From the NCBI RefSeq assembly GCF_000306765.2, contig NC_017941.2, positions 2,108,001-2,172,000 on the forward strand: a stretch of 64,000 nucleotides of DNA, in the 5' to 3' direction. Under the pieces are notes generated by a model. The model saw nothing but the letters and a program-made list of their open reading frames with translations, was not told where the DNA came from and did not search any database. A program made the position numbers and the translations under genes. This DNA is from Haloferax mediterranei ATCC 33500. GTDB taxonomy: Archaea; Halobacteriota; Halobacteria; Halobacteriales; Haloferacaceae. This document shows positions 32,281 to 39,723 of this stretch, one piece after another. The number at the start of each line of letters is the position of its first letter. The first letter of the stretch is position 1.

Positions 32281-32345
32281 TCCACCTTTTTCTGCGTCGG
32301 GGTCGCCTCTGGCGACCCACTCCTTGAAAAATCTGGACCAAAAAG
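32281..32345 (-). repeat. dispersed hairpin repeat, copy 2
   Basis: Read on the minus strand it is CTTTTTGGTCCAGATTTTT, spacer, GGGTCGC...GCGACCC hairpin, then GAAAAAGGTGGA, the same as the copy at 7546-7609. It is preceded by a GCGAGCACTCGCGG palindrome (32346-32370 region). It abuts the methyltransferase remnant, so the repeat is either inserted in that gene or is the junction of a deletion. Confidence 0.8.
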
Positions 32346-32443
32346 GCCGCGAGTGCTCGCTACGCTCGATGTGAGTGAACCGTTCGGTACATTAGGAGAT
32401 GTTTGCAAAGAGAAGAATCGGAGACCAAATTAGTCAGACAAGT

Positions 32444-32731
32444 TTAATCAAATCGCCAGATATTCCGAGGACCCTTACTAACTCGGCTGGAAGGCTTATC
32501 ACGTAGTTTTCCGAGAGCTGTTCTTACTCTGTGTTTCCACTCTTCTTGGGCTGCACCTTCGCCGCAAGTGTGCTTACACATCACGCTGTCGTCACAGAGA
32601 TGAGGATATTTAGACTTGACCGCAGGGTATATCTCCTTGGAAATGTGGCGTTCCCCTGCCTGCATAAATCGGAAATCTGTTTGTCGTAGCACTTGTTCAA
32701 CTTCATTCACATGGTCTGGTATACTTCCCAT
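32444..32731 (-). CDS. hypothetical protein with restriction-enzyme-associated wHTH-like fold
   Basis: 95 residues from the ATG of MGSIPDHVNEVEQV; a TTG five codons upstream is less likely. It contains GERHISKEIYPAVKSKYPHL, CDDSVMCKHTCGEGAAQEEW, KHRVRTALGKLRD and a final RGPRNIWRFD-like end (here KGPRNIWRFD). A similar alpha-beta module with 'CDDS..C.....W.H.VR.AL..L' and a basic-strand 'G..WRF' end precedes the nuclease domain of several HNH and restriction-like proteins (recall). It could be a stand-alone or truncated piece of one. AT-rich. Confidence 0.55.
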   Translation of the reverse strand: MGSIPDHVNEVEQVLRQTDFRFMQAGERHISKEIYPAVKSKYPHLCDDSVMCKHTCGEGAAQEEWKHRVRTALGKLRDKPSSRVSKGPRNIWRFD

Positions 32732-32746
32732 ATTTTGTTTCCTCAA

Positions 32747-33494
32747 TTAGTAGCTTGAGACTGACACTGCCAGATTTTTGGTACTAAATAATAAAAAGTA
32801 TATCGGTTGAATTCGGGGCCCTCAGGCACGTTAAAGCTAATTTCCTAATTCACTCATTCCTAATCTCTTCTAGCTTAGACTAGTCCACTAGCGGCTAGCC
32901 ATAATCCATTCAGAGCTTGACTTAGTCCACTAGCAACTATTTCTGATCTCGTCTAGCCATGGCTAATTGTGTGATGATCAAACTGCACGCACTACTTCGC
33001 AGTTAATTCAACGCTGTTGGGACGGAATAAACGCGATCTTGGAGAGATCTATCCTCTGTATCTATCACTTCGGTCACTTCGAAGCGTACAGGAAGAATTC
33101 TATGACACGCTGAACTAACTAGTAATCTACCGTATCTTTGACCCACGTCGATCTCGCAGCTCCTCAAGTAACCCACCACCCAAAATCGAGACTTCACCGA
33201 GGATCGGCGGCCACCGGGGGTCCGCCAAATTGCCCCATAATGTAAGTAAGTATACGCCCGGTAGGGGGTGTGTGGTGGTGGCCACTTCCCGAAGTATGCG
33301 CCATCTGCCGGTTCGACGTTTTGGACCGACCACGGTCTCACATTCGTAACGAGTCACATCGAAGATAGAACTAAGTAGGATTGGGTGACCGGTAAGGTTC
33401 CAAGATACAGAATAGAGAGCGCATGCTTCGGACAGCACACGCCAATGTTCGACAAAAGATGGCACCTGCGAGAAGTGTTCGCCTCCGGGTTCGC
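32747..33494. other. gene-free interval, AT-rich first half, CTAG cluster
   Basis: I see no convincing gene in this ~750-base stretch. The first part is AT-rich with TATA-like runs near 32785-32800. A dense CTAG cluster lies at 32870-32956. Minus-strand frames across 33003-33594 have unlikely composition (rich in Arg, Cys, Trp, and overlapping the membrane gene at 33495). The segment marks the right margin of the accessory island, where core-like GC-rich DNA resumes. Confidence 0.6.
32870..32956. repeat. cluster of six CTAG sites with a repeated AGTCCACTAGC word
   Basis: CTAG occurs at 32870, 32880, 32888, 32895, 32930 and 32953. TAGTCCACTAGC appears twice (32881 and 32922), each preceded by GCTT-like sequence. 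CTAG is strongly avoided in haloarchaeal genomes and is the target of a Haloferax methylase (recall), so six in 87 bases is remarkable. Confidence 0.75.
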
Positions 33495-33740
33495 TTAGAC
33501 GCTTGCGGTAGTGCCACTGGACCCGACCTCGTCGCGCACGACGAAGTAGAGAATCCAGACGATGACACCACCCAAGAACGCACCGATACCCCACGCGAGC
33601 GCGTGCCTACTGTTTCGGCGCTTTGCGTCTCGATAGACGAAGAAAGCCACGGCTAGCGGTACGACGAGCAGTAGCCCGATGAAGAACAAAATGAGCAGTT
33701 CCGGGCCGCCGGGGACACCTGCTTGAAGGATAGACAGCAT
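33495..33740 (-). CDS. small two-helix membrane protein (PLDc_N-like), paralogue of 7199-7408
   Basis: 81 residues. TM helices LLILFFIGLLLVVPLAVAFFVY and LAWGIGAFLGGVIVWILYFV flank RDAKRRNSRHA. The equivalent of SDARKNSSHPA in the protein at 7199 shows the same D-A-(R/K)-x-(N/R) loop, so the two are related. The N-terminus is MLSILQAGVPGGPEL. Probably a single-gene unit close to the MMPL gene downstream. Confidence 0.8.
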   Translation of the reverse strand: MLSILQAGVPGGPELLILFFIGLLLVVPLAVAFFVYRDAKRRNSRHALAWGIGAFLGGVIVWILYFVVRDEVGSSGTTASV

Positions 33741-33887
33741 ACTGTCTATTTTTCAAAGTCATACACAAATAGTTTCGGTTGGCCGTCTTGAAGTTCCGAA
33801 TGAGGGATTTCTATCGAGGGAGTCGCGTACGGATGGACGAGCGTTCCGGCCGTTTTCAGACGGTCCCGCCCGACCACAAACCGAACC

Positions 33888-36521
33888 TCACCTCGCGTCC
33901 GGGGACCCGTACGAGAACCGTCCGAGCAAGCGCTCACGGGCCACGAGAAGGCACGGAAGCACGGTCATACACGCGACGAACGCGTAGATGATGCTCAGTC
34001 CAGTGACGAGACCGAACCGCTGCAGCGGTGGCGAAAGCGACAGTGCGAGCACGCCGAACCCGGATGCGGTCGTCACAGCACTGCCGAGCAATGCACTTCC
34101 AGTGCCGGTGAGTGCCGTAGACAGCGTGTCCGCAAGCGAGTCGCGCTGGGCGCGTTCGTCGATGAATCGTTCACTGACGTGGATGCTGTAATCCACGCCG
34201 AGACCAATCGCCAGACTGGTAATAACGACCGTCTCGCTGTTGAACGGGATATCGAGTACCGCCATCGTTCCGAGCAACCACGCGAGTGCAATCAGGACGG
34301 GGGCGATCGTCACCAACCCCACCCCCGGCGCACCGTAGCGCACCCAGTATAGCCCGACGAGAAGCGTGAGAATGACGCCGAGCGTGATGGCGAACCCTTC
34401 GACGAGCGTCTCGAACAGCGCGCTTTGGACGACAGCGGTGATGACCGGCCCGCCGGTCGCAGTCGCTCTCACCGGCGCATCCGACTCGATGGCCGATGCG
34501 ACGTCTCGCACGTCGCCTGCAACCGACTGGGCCGAGGCGTCGCCTTCCACGCCGATAGTCAGTCGCGCGGATTCGTACGTTCCCGTCTCAGAGCGGTAGA
34601 GGACCGAGGATGCCTGTTCGGGGGCGACGTCGAACAACAGGTCGTAGACTGCCGCGACGTCCCTCTCCGGAAGCCCGTCACCATCTGTGTCACGCGATTC
34701 GATTGCGCCCGCGACCGTCTCGTTTTGGGCGGCGACGCTCCGAAGAACGGATGCCGGGCTCTCGATAGCGGCGTTGCCGTCAGAGCCGACGACGACCGTC
34801 TCTCGACTGCTCACGCTATGGGTCACGTCGTCGGTTGCGGTGAGTAGTGCCGGCGCAGTGACGTTCCCCCGTACGAGTATCTGTCCCGCCGACCCCTGTC
34901 CACGTTGGCGGAAGTTGTCGCTCAGGTAGTCGAGGTTCTCGCTCGCCTCGTAGTCGCTGGGCGCGAACGGTTCCGGGAGGGACTTCATCCACGCCGGGGC
35001 ATCCTGCGGGAGGAAGTCGGCTTGGTTGAACTCGGTGTCGATACCAGTCGCACCATACGCGCCTGCGGAGGCGAGCAGTAGCGAGACCACGAGAACGACG
35101 ACGGGCGCTCGCTGTGCGAGCCTGGCAGCACCTGACAGAAGGCCGTTCAGCCGCCCGGAGCCGACGCCGACAGCAACGTTTCGGCGGCGACCGCGGCGGG
35201 CGAACACTCGTTCGAGTTCGAGTTTGACAGCCGGGACGAGCGCGGCGAAGACGACGAAGATGGCGACGATGCCAACGCTGCTCAAGATGGCGAAGTCCTG
35301 AATCGAACCCAGCGGGCTAACGTAGTTCGACGAGAAGCCAACAGCCGTCGAAAATGCGGCAGTCGCTAATGCGAGGACGACACCGGCAACCCCGACACGC
35401 ATCGCTGTCGTTGGGTCTCGCTGGCCGGCAGTTTCGTCGTCGGTGTCGAGGACACCCGCTCGGGCCTCTCGATAGCGCATCACGACGTGGAGCGAGTAGT
35501 CGATGCTCAGGCCAATGAGCAAGAACGGCACGGCGATCAACGTCGAGTTCGACGGAATGCCGAGCCACCCCTGTACGCCGGCGTACCAGACCATCACGAC
35601 GCCGACACCGAACACGCTCACGAGAACGTCCACGATGTCGCGGTAGGCGATGGCGAGCACGACGAGGAGGAGGACGATTGCGACCGGCGTGACGATGATA
35701 AACGTATCACCAATCGCCTGCGAGGACTCCGCGTCGATGGTGCCCTGTCCGAAAACGAACGCGTCGGCGAAGCGCTCCGTGACGAGCGACTCGATAGCAA
35801 CCTGCGCATCGTTGACCTCCCGGGTGGTCGCCGCCGACCCGTCCGGATTCCTCTGGAAGACGAGAGTCGTTCTCGCGTCCGCACTCGAAGTGCCTGGTTC
35901 GTATTTCGACGGCAGGAATTCGGCCGGGTCGTTGCCGGGAACGGATGCGTCTGGGCCGAGAATACGGCTGAGATACGTCTCGACCGCTTCATCGGAACTA
36001 GCTTCGAGTGCCGCAATCTGCTGGTCGAGCGTCGGCGTTTGCGACGCGCCTCGGGCCGACTGGGCCGAAGCAGACGTGTTGTTTCTCGCGGCCGTAGAGG
36101 GCCTCGATGTAGTGTGACTGTCGCGCTGTTCGTGGGCGTACGCGACGTTCGCCACGATGTTCTCGATGCCGACGAGTTTCGTCTCGTCGTGGAGCGTCGA
36201 ATTGATCGACTCGTTTTCGCGGAGGTCCCGTTGTAGGCGGAGGCTCCGTAGTAGCGAGTCACGAGTGAGAACGTCACCTCCCCGGTCTCTGACGACGATT
36301 TGTGCGACGACTGCATCGTCAGTTTCGTACGTCGATTCGATCTGGTCGAGCGCCGCCTGCTCCGGCGAATCGAGACGTGCGGTGCCGATGTCTCCGTCTC
36401 CGGTGGTGCCGACAATCGCGCCAGCGCCGACAACGGCACTGACGACGAGTACCAGCGCGATTACCAACCGACTCCGCGAAGCGACCACGTCTGCGTATCG
36501 AGACGTTAGGTCCCGCTTCAT
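33888..36521 (-). CDS. MMPL/RND-superfamily membrane transporter
   Basis: 877 residues from MKRDLTSRYAD. A membrane anchor (RLVIALVLVVSAVVGAGAIV) is followed by a large extracytoplasmic domain (~60-270), a six-TM sterol-sensing-like block (first half with GLSIDYSLHVVMRYREAR), a second extracytoplasmic domain (~520-680) and a second TM block with GLGVDYSIHVSERF. The two matched G-x-x-x-D-Y-S-x-H motifs are the RND/MMPL proton-relay hallmark. It likely exports lipids or drugs; the substrate is unknown. Its start overlaps the stop of a 25-residue leaderless micro-ORF. A palindromic operator and TATA lie upstream. Confidence 0.92.
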   Translation of the reverse strand: MKRDLTSRYADVVASRSRLVIALVLVVSAVVGAGAIVGTTGDGDIGTARLDSPEQAALDQIESTYETDDAVVAQIVVRDRGGDVLTRDSLLRSLRLQRDLRENESINSTLHDETKLVGIENIVANVAYAHEQRDSHTTSRPSTAARNNTSASAQSARGASQTPTLDQQIAALEASSDEAVETYLSRILGPDASVPGNDPAEFLPSKYEPGTSSADARTTLVFQRNPDGSAATTREVNDAQVAIESLVTERFADAFVFGQGTIDAESSQAIGDTFIIVTPVAIVLLLVVLAIAYRDIVDVLVSVFGVGVVMVWYAGVQGWLGIPSNSTLIAVPFLLIGLSIDYSLHVVMRYREARAGVLDTDDETAGQRDPTTAMRVGVAGVVLALATAAFSTAVGFSSNYVSPLGSIQDFAILSSVGIVAIFVVFAALVPAVKLELERVFARRGRRRNVAVGVGSGRLNGLLSGAARLAQRAPVVVLVVSLLLASAGAYGATGIDTEFNQADFLPQDAPAWMKSLPEPFAPSDYEASENLDYLSDNFRQRGQGSAGQILVRGNVTAPALLTATDDVTHSVSSRETVVVGSDGNAAIESPASVLRSVAAQNETVAGAIESRDTDGDGLPERDVAAVYDLLFDVAPEQASSVLYRSETGTYESARLTIGVEGDASAQSVAGDVRDVASAIESDAPVRATATGGPVITAVVQSALFETLVEGFAITLGVILTLLVGLYWVRYGAPGVGLVTIAPVLIALAWLLGTMAVLDIPFNSETVVITSLAIGLGVDYSIHVSERFIDERAQRDSLADTLSTALTGTGSALLGSAVTTASGFGVLALSLSPPLQRFGLVTGLSIIYAFVACMTVLPCLLVARERLLGRFSYGSPDAR

Positions 36522-36595
36522 CGGTCGCAAACACCACCTGTTACGAGAGCGACTGTGAAGTCAGGCCGAGTAACGGACGCTTCGAATTCGTTCAT
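36518..36595 (-). CDS. 25-residue leaderless micro-ORF coupled to the MMPL gene
   Basis: ATG at 36595 lies ~25 bases from the centre of the TATA box at 36617-36623, so the mRNA would begin at or next to the start codon. The peptide begins MNEFEASVTRPDF and ends TGGVCDR. Its TGA overlaps the MMPL ATG as ATGA. The CopD-like gene at 37927 has the same arrangement. Haloarchaea often use leaderless first cistrons to load ribosomes on a following gene, so this may be a translation device rather than a functional peptide. Confidence 0.5.
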   Translation of the reverse strand: MNEFEASVTRPDFTVALVTGGVCDR

Positions 36596-36616
36596 ACTCC
36601 CACTGCGATAGCGGTC

Positions 36617-36668
36617 GATAAGGAGCAATGGAGGCGTCCCAAGATGTGGGAGAACTACAGCCGCGTTT
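36617..36668 (-). promoter_or_regulatory. MMPL promoter: GTCCCA-N5-TGGGAG near-palindrome plus TATA
   Basis: Read on the minus strand, CGCGGCTGTAGT, then CTCCCACATCTTGGGAC, then GCCTCCATTG, then TATA-like CCTTATC (36623-36617). The near-palindrome 36636-36652 has one mismatch. The whole block is nearly identical to the promoter of the gene at 37927 (37745-37793), in the same orientation relative to its gene and at the same distance from the TATA. Confidence 0.7.
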
Positions 36669-36792
36669 CTCCGTCAGTGCGCACGCGACCGACCGCTGTC
36701 GTTCGATTTGCTATGTGCCCAGTTGCAAACCTACGGCCGCTTCGATTCGAGGTTAAGTGACCGGATAGCACCCGTTCTGAGAAAATTGGCTC

Positions 36793-37068
36793 TCAAGTCT
36801 GGTAGAGGCCGAATATCATCACGACGAATCCCAGACAGATAATCACGCTCTCGAAGAGCATTCCCTCGGTGGTCGAAGCTCCGCCGAGGTGGTGAAACAC
36901 GCCGACGAGGGCCGTTCCCAGCGTGATGACTGCTAACCCCACTGCAAAGTACTGAAGGCCGGCAATCCGCGTGCGGTTGTAGGCCCGATACGCCATCAAC
37001 GAGACGACTCCGCCGAGGACCAACGCGGCAATCTTGACGACAACGAGCGATGCGACGAGTAGCTCCAT
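36793..37068 (-). CDS. three-TM membrane protein (DUF7521-like), coupled to the upstream regulator
   Basis: 91 residues. Three TM helices: LVVVKIAALVLGGVVSLMAY, YFAVGLAVITLGTALVGVFHH, and LFESVIICLGFVVMIFGLY. Start ATG shares one base with the stop of the HTH gene (TAATG), so the two are translated together. In haloarchaea such a three-TM protein next to a winged-helix regulator is a recurring pair; the membrane protein may sense a signal for the regulator (inference). Confidence 0.8.
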   Translation of the reverse strand: MELLVASLVVVKIAALVLGGVVSLMAYRAYNRTRIAGLQYFAVGLAVITLGTALVGVFHHLGGASTTEGMLFESVIICLGFVVMIFGLYQT

Positions 37069-37523
37069 TACGACTCCTCTTTCATCGCCGACCAGAACGT
37101 CGCTAATCGGTCTTCCGCATCCGTCTCTGGACGAGCCACCGTCAACGAGAACTCACCGGTGTCGTCGATGCCGATAGTGACCTCCGTGAAATCCCGCTCG
37201 TAGAGCGTGACGTTCGGCCCGTCGCGTCGAACCTCGGTATACTCCCGAACGAGCGCCGAGTCGCGGAGTAATTCGAGCTTTCGGTAGACGGTCGAACTGG
37301 ACAGGTCGCACTCCTCACAGAGTTCGCTCGCGGACATCGGGCTGTCTAACTGCGAGAGTATCGCTCGACAGTTGCTGTCGTCGAGTGATTGCAACACTAT
37401 CGGGAGCACGGGACCGTCGAGGTCGTCAGAGGAAACGTGGGCCATTTCGGTAGATGAGTCTGTCGAGCCACTGCTCGACGGGATCAGCGAGAGTCGATTC
37501 GACCCAAGGTGTTGTTCACTCAT
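37068..37523 (-). CDS. winged-helix transcriptional regulator
   Basis: 151 residues; the ATG of MAHVSSDDLDG (37445) is an alternative start, since the first ~26 residues are Ser-rich and possibly disordered. The wHTH core is VLQSLDDSNCRAILSQLDSP, ASELCEECDLSSSTVYRKLE, LLRDSALVREYTEV. The C-terminal strands (VTLYERDFTEVTIGIDDTGE) resemble the small dimer domain of haloarchaeal ArsR-like regulators. The two GTCCCA palindrome promoters lie on both sides of this gene, so it is the obvious candidate to bind them. Confidence 0.85.
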   Translation of the reverse strand: MSEQHLGSNRLSLIPSSSGSTDSSTEMAHVSSDDLDGPVLPIVLQSLDDSNCRAILSQLDSPMSASELCEECDLSSSTVYRKLELLRDSALVREYTEVRRDGPNVTLYERDFTEVTIGIDDTGEFSLTVARPETDAEDRLATFWSAMKEES

Positions 37524-37744
37524 CTCACGTGTTGTCGGTCGCGTCTCCGATTCGGGAATCAGCGGTCACCATACGCTATACACTCGACTCTTCTTTTCGC
37601 AGAAGAGGTATAGAAATCCCGGCCATTCCCAGATGCGCGGAATGCCTCGATCACGTTCTTTCCGTACGGTTCTCTCTTTCGTCACCGAAGCTATAGTAGC
37701 GTTTGCAACTGGTGACACAGCCGATCGAGTGTGCAATGACTTGC
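37524..37744. other. gene-free interval upstream of the regulator
   Basis: I see no gene here. Near 37545-37562 an inverted pair GATTCGGGAATC is present. Several A/T patches (TATAC, TATAG) near 37570-37620 could serve as the regulator's own promoter on the minus strand. Overlapping frames are rich in Cys/Arg and are judged shadows. Confidence 0.4.
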
Positions 37745-37793
37745 AAACGCGACTGTAGTCCCACAACTTGGGACGCCTCCATCGATGTTTATC
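37745..37793 (+). promoter_or_regulatory. CopD-like promoter: GTCCCA-CAACT-TGGGAC palindrome plus TATA
   Basis: AAACGCGACTGTA, then a perfect 6+6 palindrome with 5-bp centre (37758-37774), then GCCTCCAT, then TATA-like TTTATC (37788-37793). The TATA centre to ATG at 37817 is ~27 bases. It matches the MMPL promoter base for base over most of ~35 positions. The spacing between palindrome and TATA (~13 bases) suggests the regulator contacts the BRE/TATA side and acts as activator or repressor. Confidence 0.7.
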
Positions 37794-37816
37794 TGCCACT
37801 CTCGAACACCCCGAAG

Positions 37817-37930
37817 ATGACACACAGAACGGTCGAGCGTAATCCACACGAGTTCAGTTGTCTGGGTACAACCACCACAGCGCGCCGAGAAAACCCGACC
37901 GCCGCGCCGACCACGGGGTGTTGCCGATGA
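37817..37930 (+). CDS. 37-residue leaderless micro-ORF coupled to the CopD-like gene
   Basis: ATG at 37817 coincides with the start expected from the TATA box. The peptide starts MTHRTVERNPHEF and ends PTTGCCR, with three Cys in all. Its TGA shares ATGA with the start at 37927. Together with the micro-ORF before the MMPL gene this is a shared design: operator, TATA, leaderless short ORF, overlapped main gene. The Cys-rich tail might bind metal, but this may be only a translation leader. Confidence 0.5.
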   Translation: MTHRTVERNPHEFSCLGTTTTARRENPTAAPTTGCCR

Positions 37931-38364
37931 CGACGGGCTTCGACGTGGCGATGACCATCCACACCCTCTTCGCGGCGCTTTGGACGGGCGGGACGCTCGT
38001 CGTTTCGGGTGCGGTTGTTCCGGCGGCGCGCCGTGAACTGCTACCCACGGATGGTCTGACCCTTATCGCGCGTCGGTTCTGGTATCTCACAGTCGCTTCG
38101 GTTCTCTTCTTGTTGTTCAGCGGCGGCCATCTCGCCGGGACGCTCTACACCGCCGAAACGCTCCAGACCACGGGACGGGGACACCGCATCTTAGCGATGG
38201 TCGGCTTGTGGCTCGTCCTCGCAGTGACGCTTTTCTTCGGCTTCCGCCGACTCACCGGTAGCCAATCCGGCGGGGCCGCAACGGCGGCGACGAAGGCGCG
38301 CCCGTGGTTTCTCGGGGCGAGTGGCGTCTCGATAGCACTCCTCGTCCTCGCAGGACTGCTCTGA
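37927..38364 (+). CDS. CopD-like four-TM membrane protein
   Basis: 145 residues from MTTGFDVAMTIHTL. Four TM helices, with H in MTIHTLFAALWTGGTLV and SGGHLAG, like the haem- or metal-ligand His of CopD/DUF2269 proteins. Others: RRFWYLTVASVLFLLFSG, ILAMVGLWLVLAVTLFFGF, ALLVLAGLL. Such proteins are tied to copper or haem handling, though this is family-level inference. Expression is coupled to the leader ORF at 37817 and likely to the same regulator as the MMPL pump. Confidence 0.75.
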   Translation: MTTGFDVAMTIHTLFAALWTGGTLVVSGAVVPAARRELLPTDGLTLIARRFWYLTVASVLFLLFSGGHLAGTLYTAETLQTTGRGHRILAMVGLWLVLAVTLFFGFRRLTGSQSGGAATAATKARPWFLGASGVSIALLVLAGLL

Positions 38365-38875
38365 TTCGACGAGTGAGAGACGTGGATTCCTGTCCACGAA
38401 ACGGGTTTCACGAGAGCAAAGGCGAACTGCGGTCTGAAGATAACGTATCGTTTCGAATCTACGTTCGAGCATAGGGTGGACAGATGCCCGCCGGACTGAC
38501 CTGGATTCCCACGAGAATCCGAGACTCGCGGTGAGTCTGTCCTGTCCGGCGAACCGCTACCGCATCCGGGGGACACTCACCCAGCAGATTCCAGATTCCA
38601 GATACAGAGGGAGGTGTTCAGTTACTCAAAATAGCAAATGTTGCCATCACGAGTCTCATTTCTTGGACAGCACTTGTATTTTCGATTATGATTTTGGCAC
38701 TGTCAACTATATCGGCGATTAAAAGATAATAATGGACGCACTGCATTAGCGGAGCGGATTTCTCGGTGAGGATAGCTCAAAACTTTTGACCCAAGTCAAT
38801 TTCAAAAATCTCAGTAGATAGTTTTTCCAGAGATTGAGAAATCACCGCTACCGAGAGAAACAGGCTCGAAACAAC
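38365..38875. other. gene-free interval, AT-rich right half
   Basis: I see no convincing gene. The left half (38365-38580) is GC-rich with frames that are shadows. The right half (38600-38870) is AT-rich (TTTTGACCCAAG, CAATTTCAAAAATC, TTTCGATTATG) and may contain the end of the AN1 gene and promoter-like stretches. A 63-codon frame at 38531-38722 has Cys/Tyr/Asn-rich composition unlike its neighbours and no recognisable start context. Confidence 0.5.
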
Positions 38876-39517
38876 TCAGACGAGACCAGTCCAAACAGCA
38901 ACCGCAACCAACAAACCGAGCACCCCAACCGACAGTACTGTCCATTTCAAAATCGAATTGCTCTCTCGGTCTAGCGCTATTGCATCTTCCGCTAGGTAGT
39001 CAGGCTCATCCTCGTATTGTAATGTCCCATCGGGATTCAGGTCTGGACTCTTCGAGTACGTCGGCTCAATTGCTGTACCGACGGTGAGTTCTGGTTCAAA
39101 TACGCGGTACGGTTTTCCACTCCGTTCGCTCGGTGGCTCGCCGAGAAATTTCGGCTTTTTAGGGGTTCCAGCCGTTGGTTCGCCGCTCAATATTTTGTTG
39201 AGACGGCTAATCTTCTCTCGGCGTTCGTCCTCGGTTCGTGATACCGCGTTGGATTTCTGTTCGAGGTGTTTGACTGTTTCATCGACTTGAGAAGGGTCTG
39301 TCCCCTCTGCAGTAACGACAGAACGTTCGTCGTCCTTGTTCTGAATGAACCATTTGTCTTCAAGGGATAGTGTGAGTGCGAGTCCAACACAGCCATGCTT
39401 CTCGGGTATCCTGTGTTCCGGACAGAAACCATCGCCACAGTAGTTACACTGATAGAATAGGTGCTCAAGCTCGTCACCACAGGCGTCACACGAATGCGCT
39501 TGTTTGTTCCCCCTCAT
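38876..39517 (-). CDS. AN1-type zinc-finger protein with C-terminal TM anchor
   Basis: 213 residues from MRGNKQAHSCDACG. The AN1 finger (~8-45) has CDACGDELEHLFYQC, NYCGDGFCPEH and HGC with the ligands C-x2-C, C-x2-C, C-x4-H and H-x-C. A charged linker (~45-185, including GKPYRVFEPELTVGTAIEPT) precedes a C-terminal TM helix (WTVLSVGVLGLLVAVAVWTG), so the finger is probably cytosolic and the protein tail-anchored. It is divergent from a second AN1 protein. AN1 fingers bind ubiquitin-like or lipid partners elsewhere; the role here is unknown. Confidence 0.85.
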   Translation of the reverse strand: MRGNKQAHSCDACGDELEHLFYQCNYCGDGFCPEHRIPEKHGCVGLALTLSLEDKWFIQNKDDERSVVTAEGTDPSQVDETVKHLEQKSNAVSRTEDERREKISRLNKILSGEPTAGTPKKPKFLGEPPSERSGKPYRVFEPELTVGTAIEPTYSKSPDLNPDGTLQYEDEPDYLAEDAIALDRESNSILKWTVLSVGVLGLLVAVAVWTGLV

Positions 39518-39723
39518 TCGAGACACTCAGTATCGGAGTAACCATCAGTATCAAAGAATATCACTGTTCCGGGAATTCGAGGGGAGAAATCAAAGTCGAT
39601 ACTAGATATCTGGGTGGGATTTAATGAAAATCACACGTAACAACAGCTTAGATTCATCCTCCCACTCAAACCAATCGATGATATTATACTTGATAAACAG
39701 ACACTACAGTTAGAATTCAAGAG

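Noticed and set aside
33003..33594. Two minus-strand frames in the island margin
   Set aside because: Rich in Arg, Trp and Cys and overlapping the well-supported small membrane gene in another frame; no start or motif.
38531..38722. 63-codon plus-strand frame
   Set aside because: Composition unlike its neighbours, no Shine-Dalgarno or leaderless promoter, no homologous motif.
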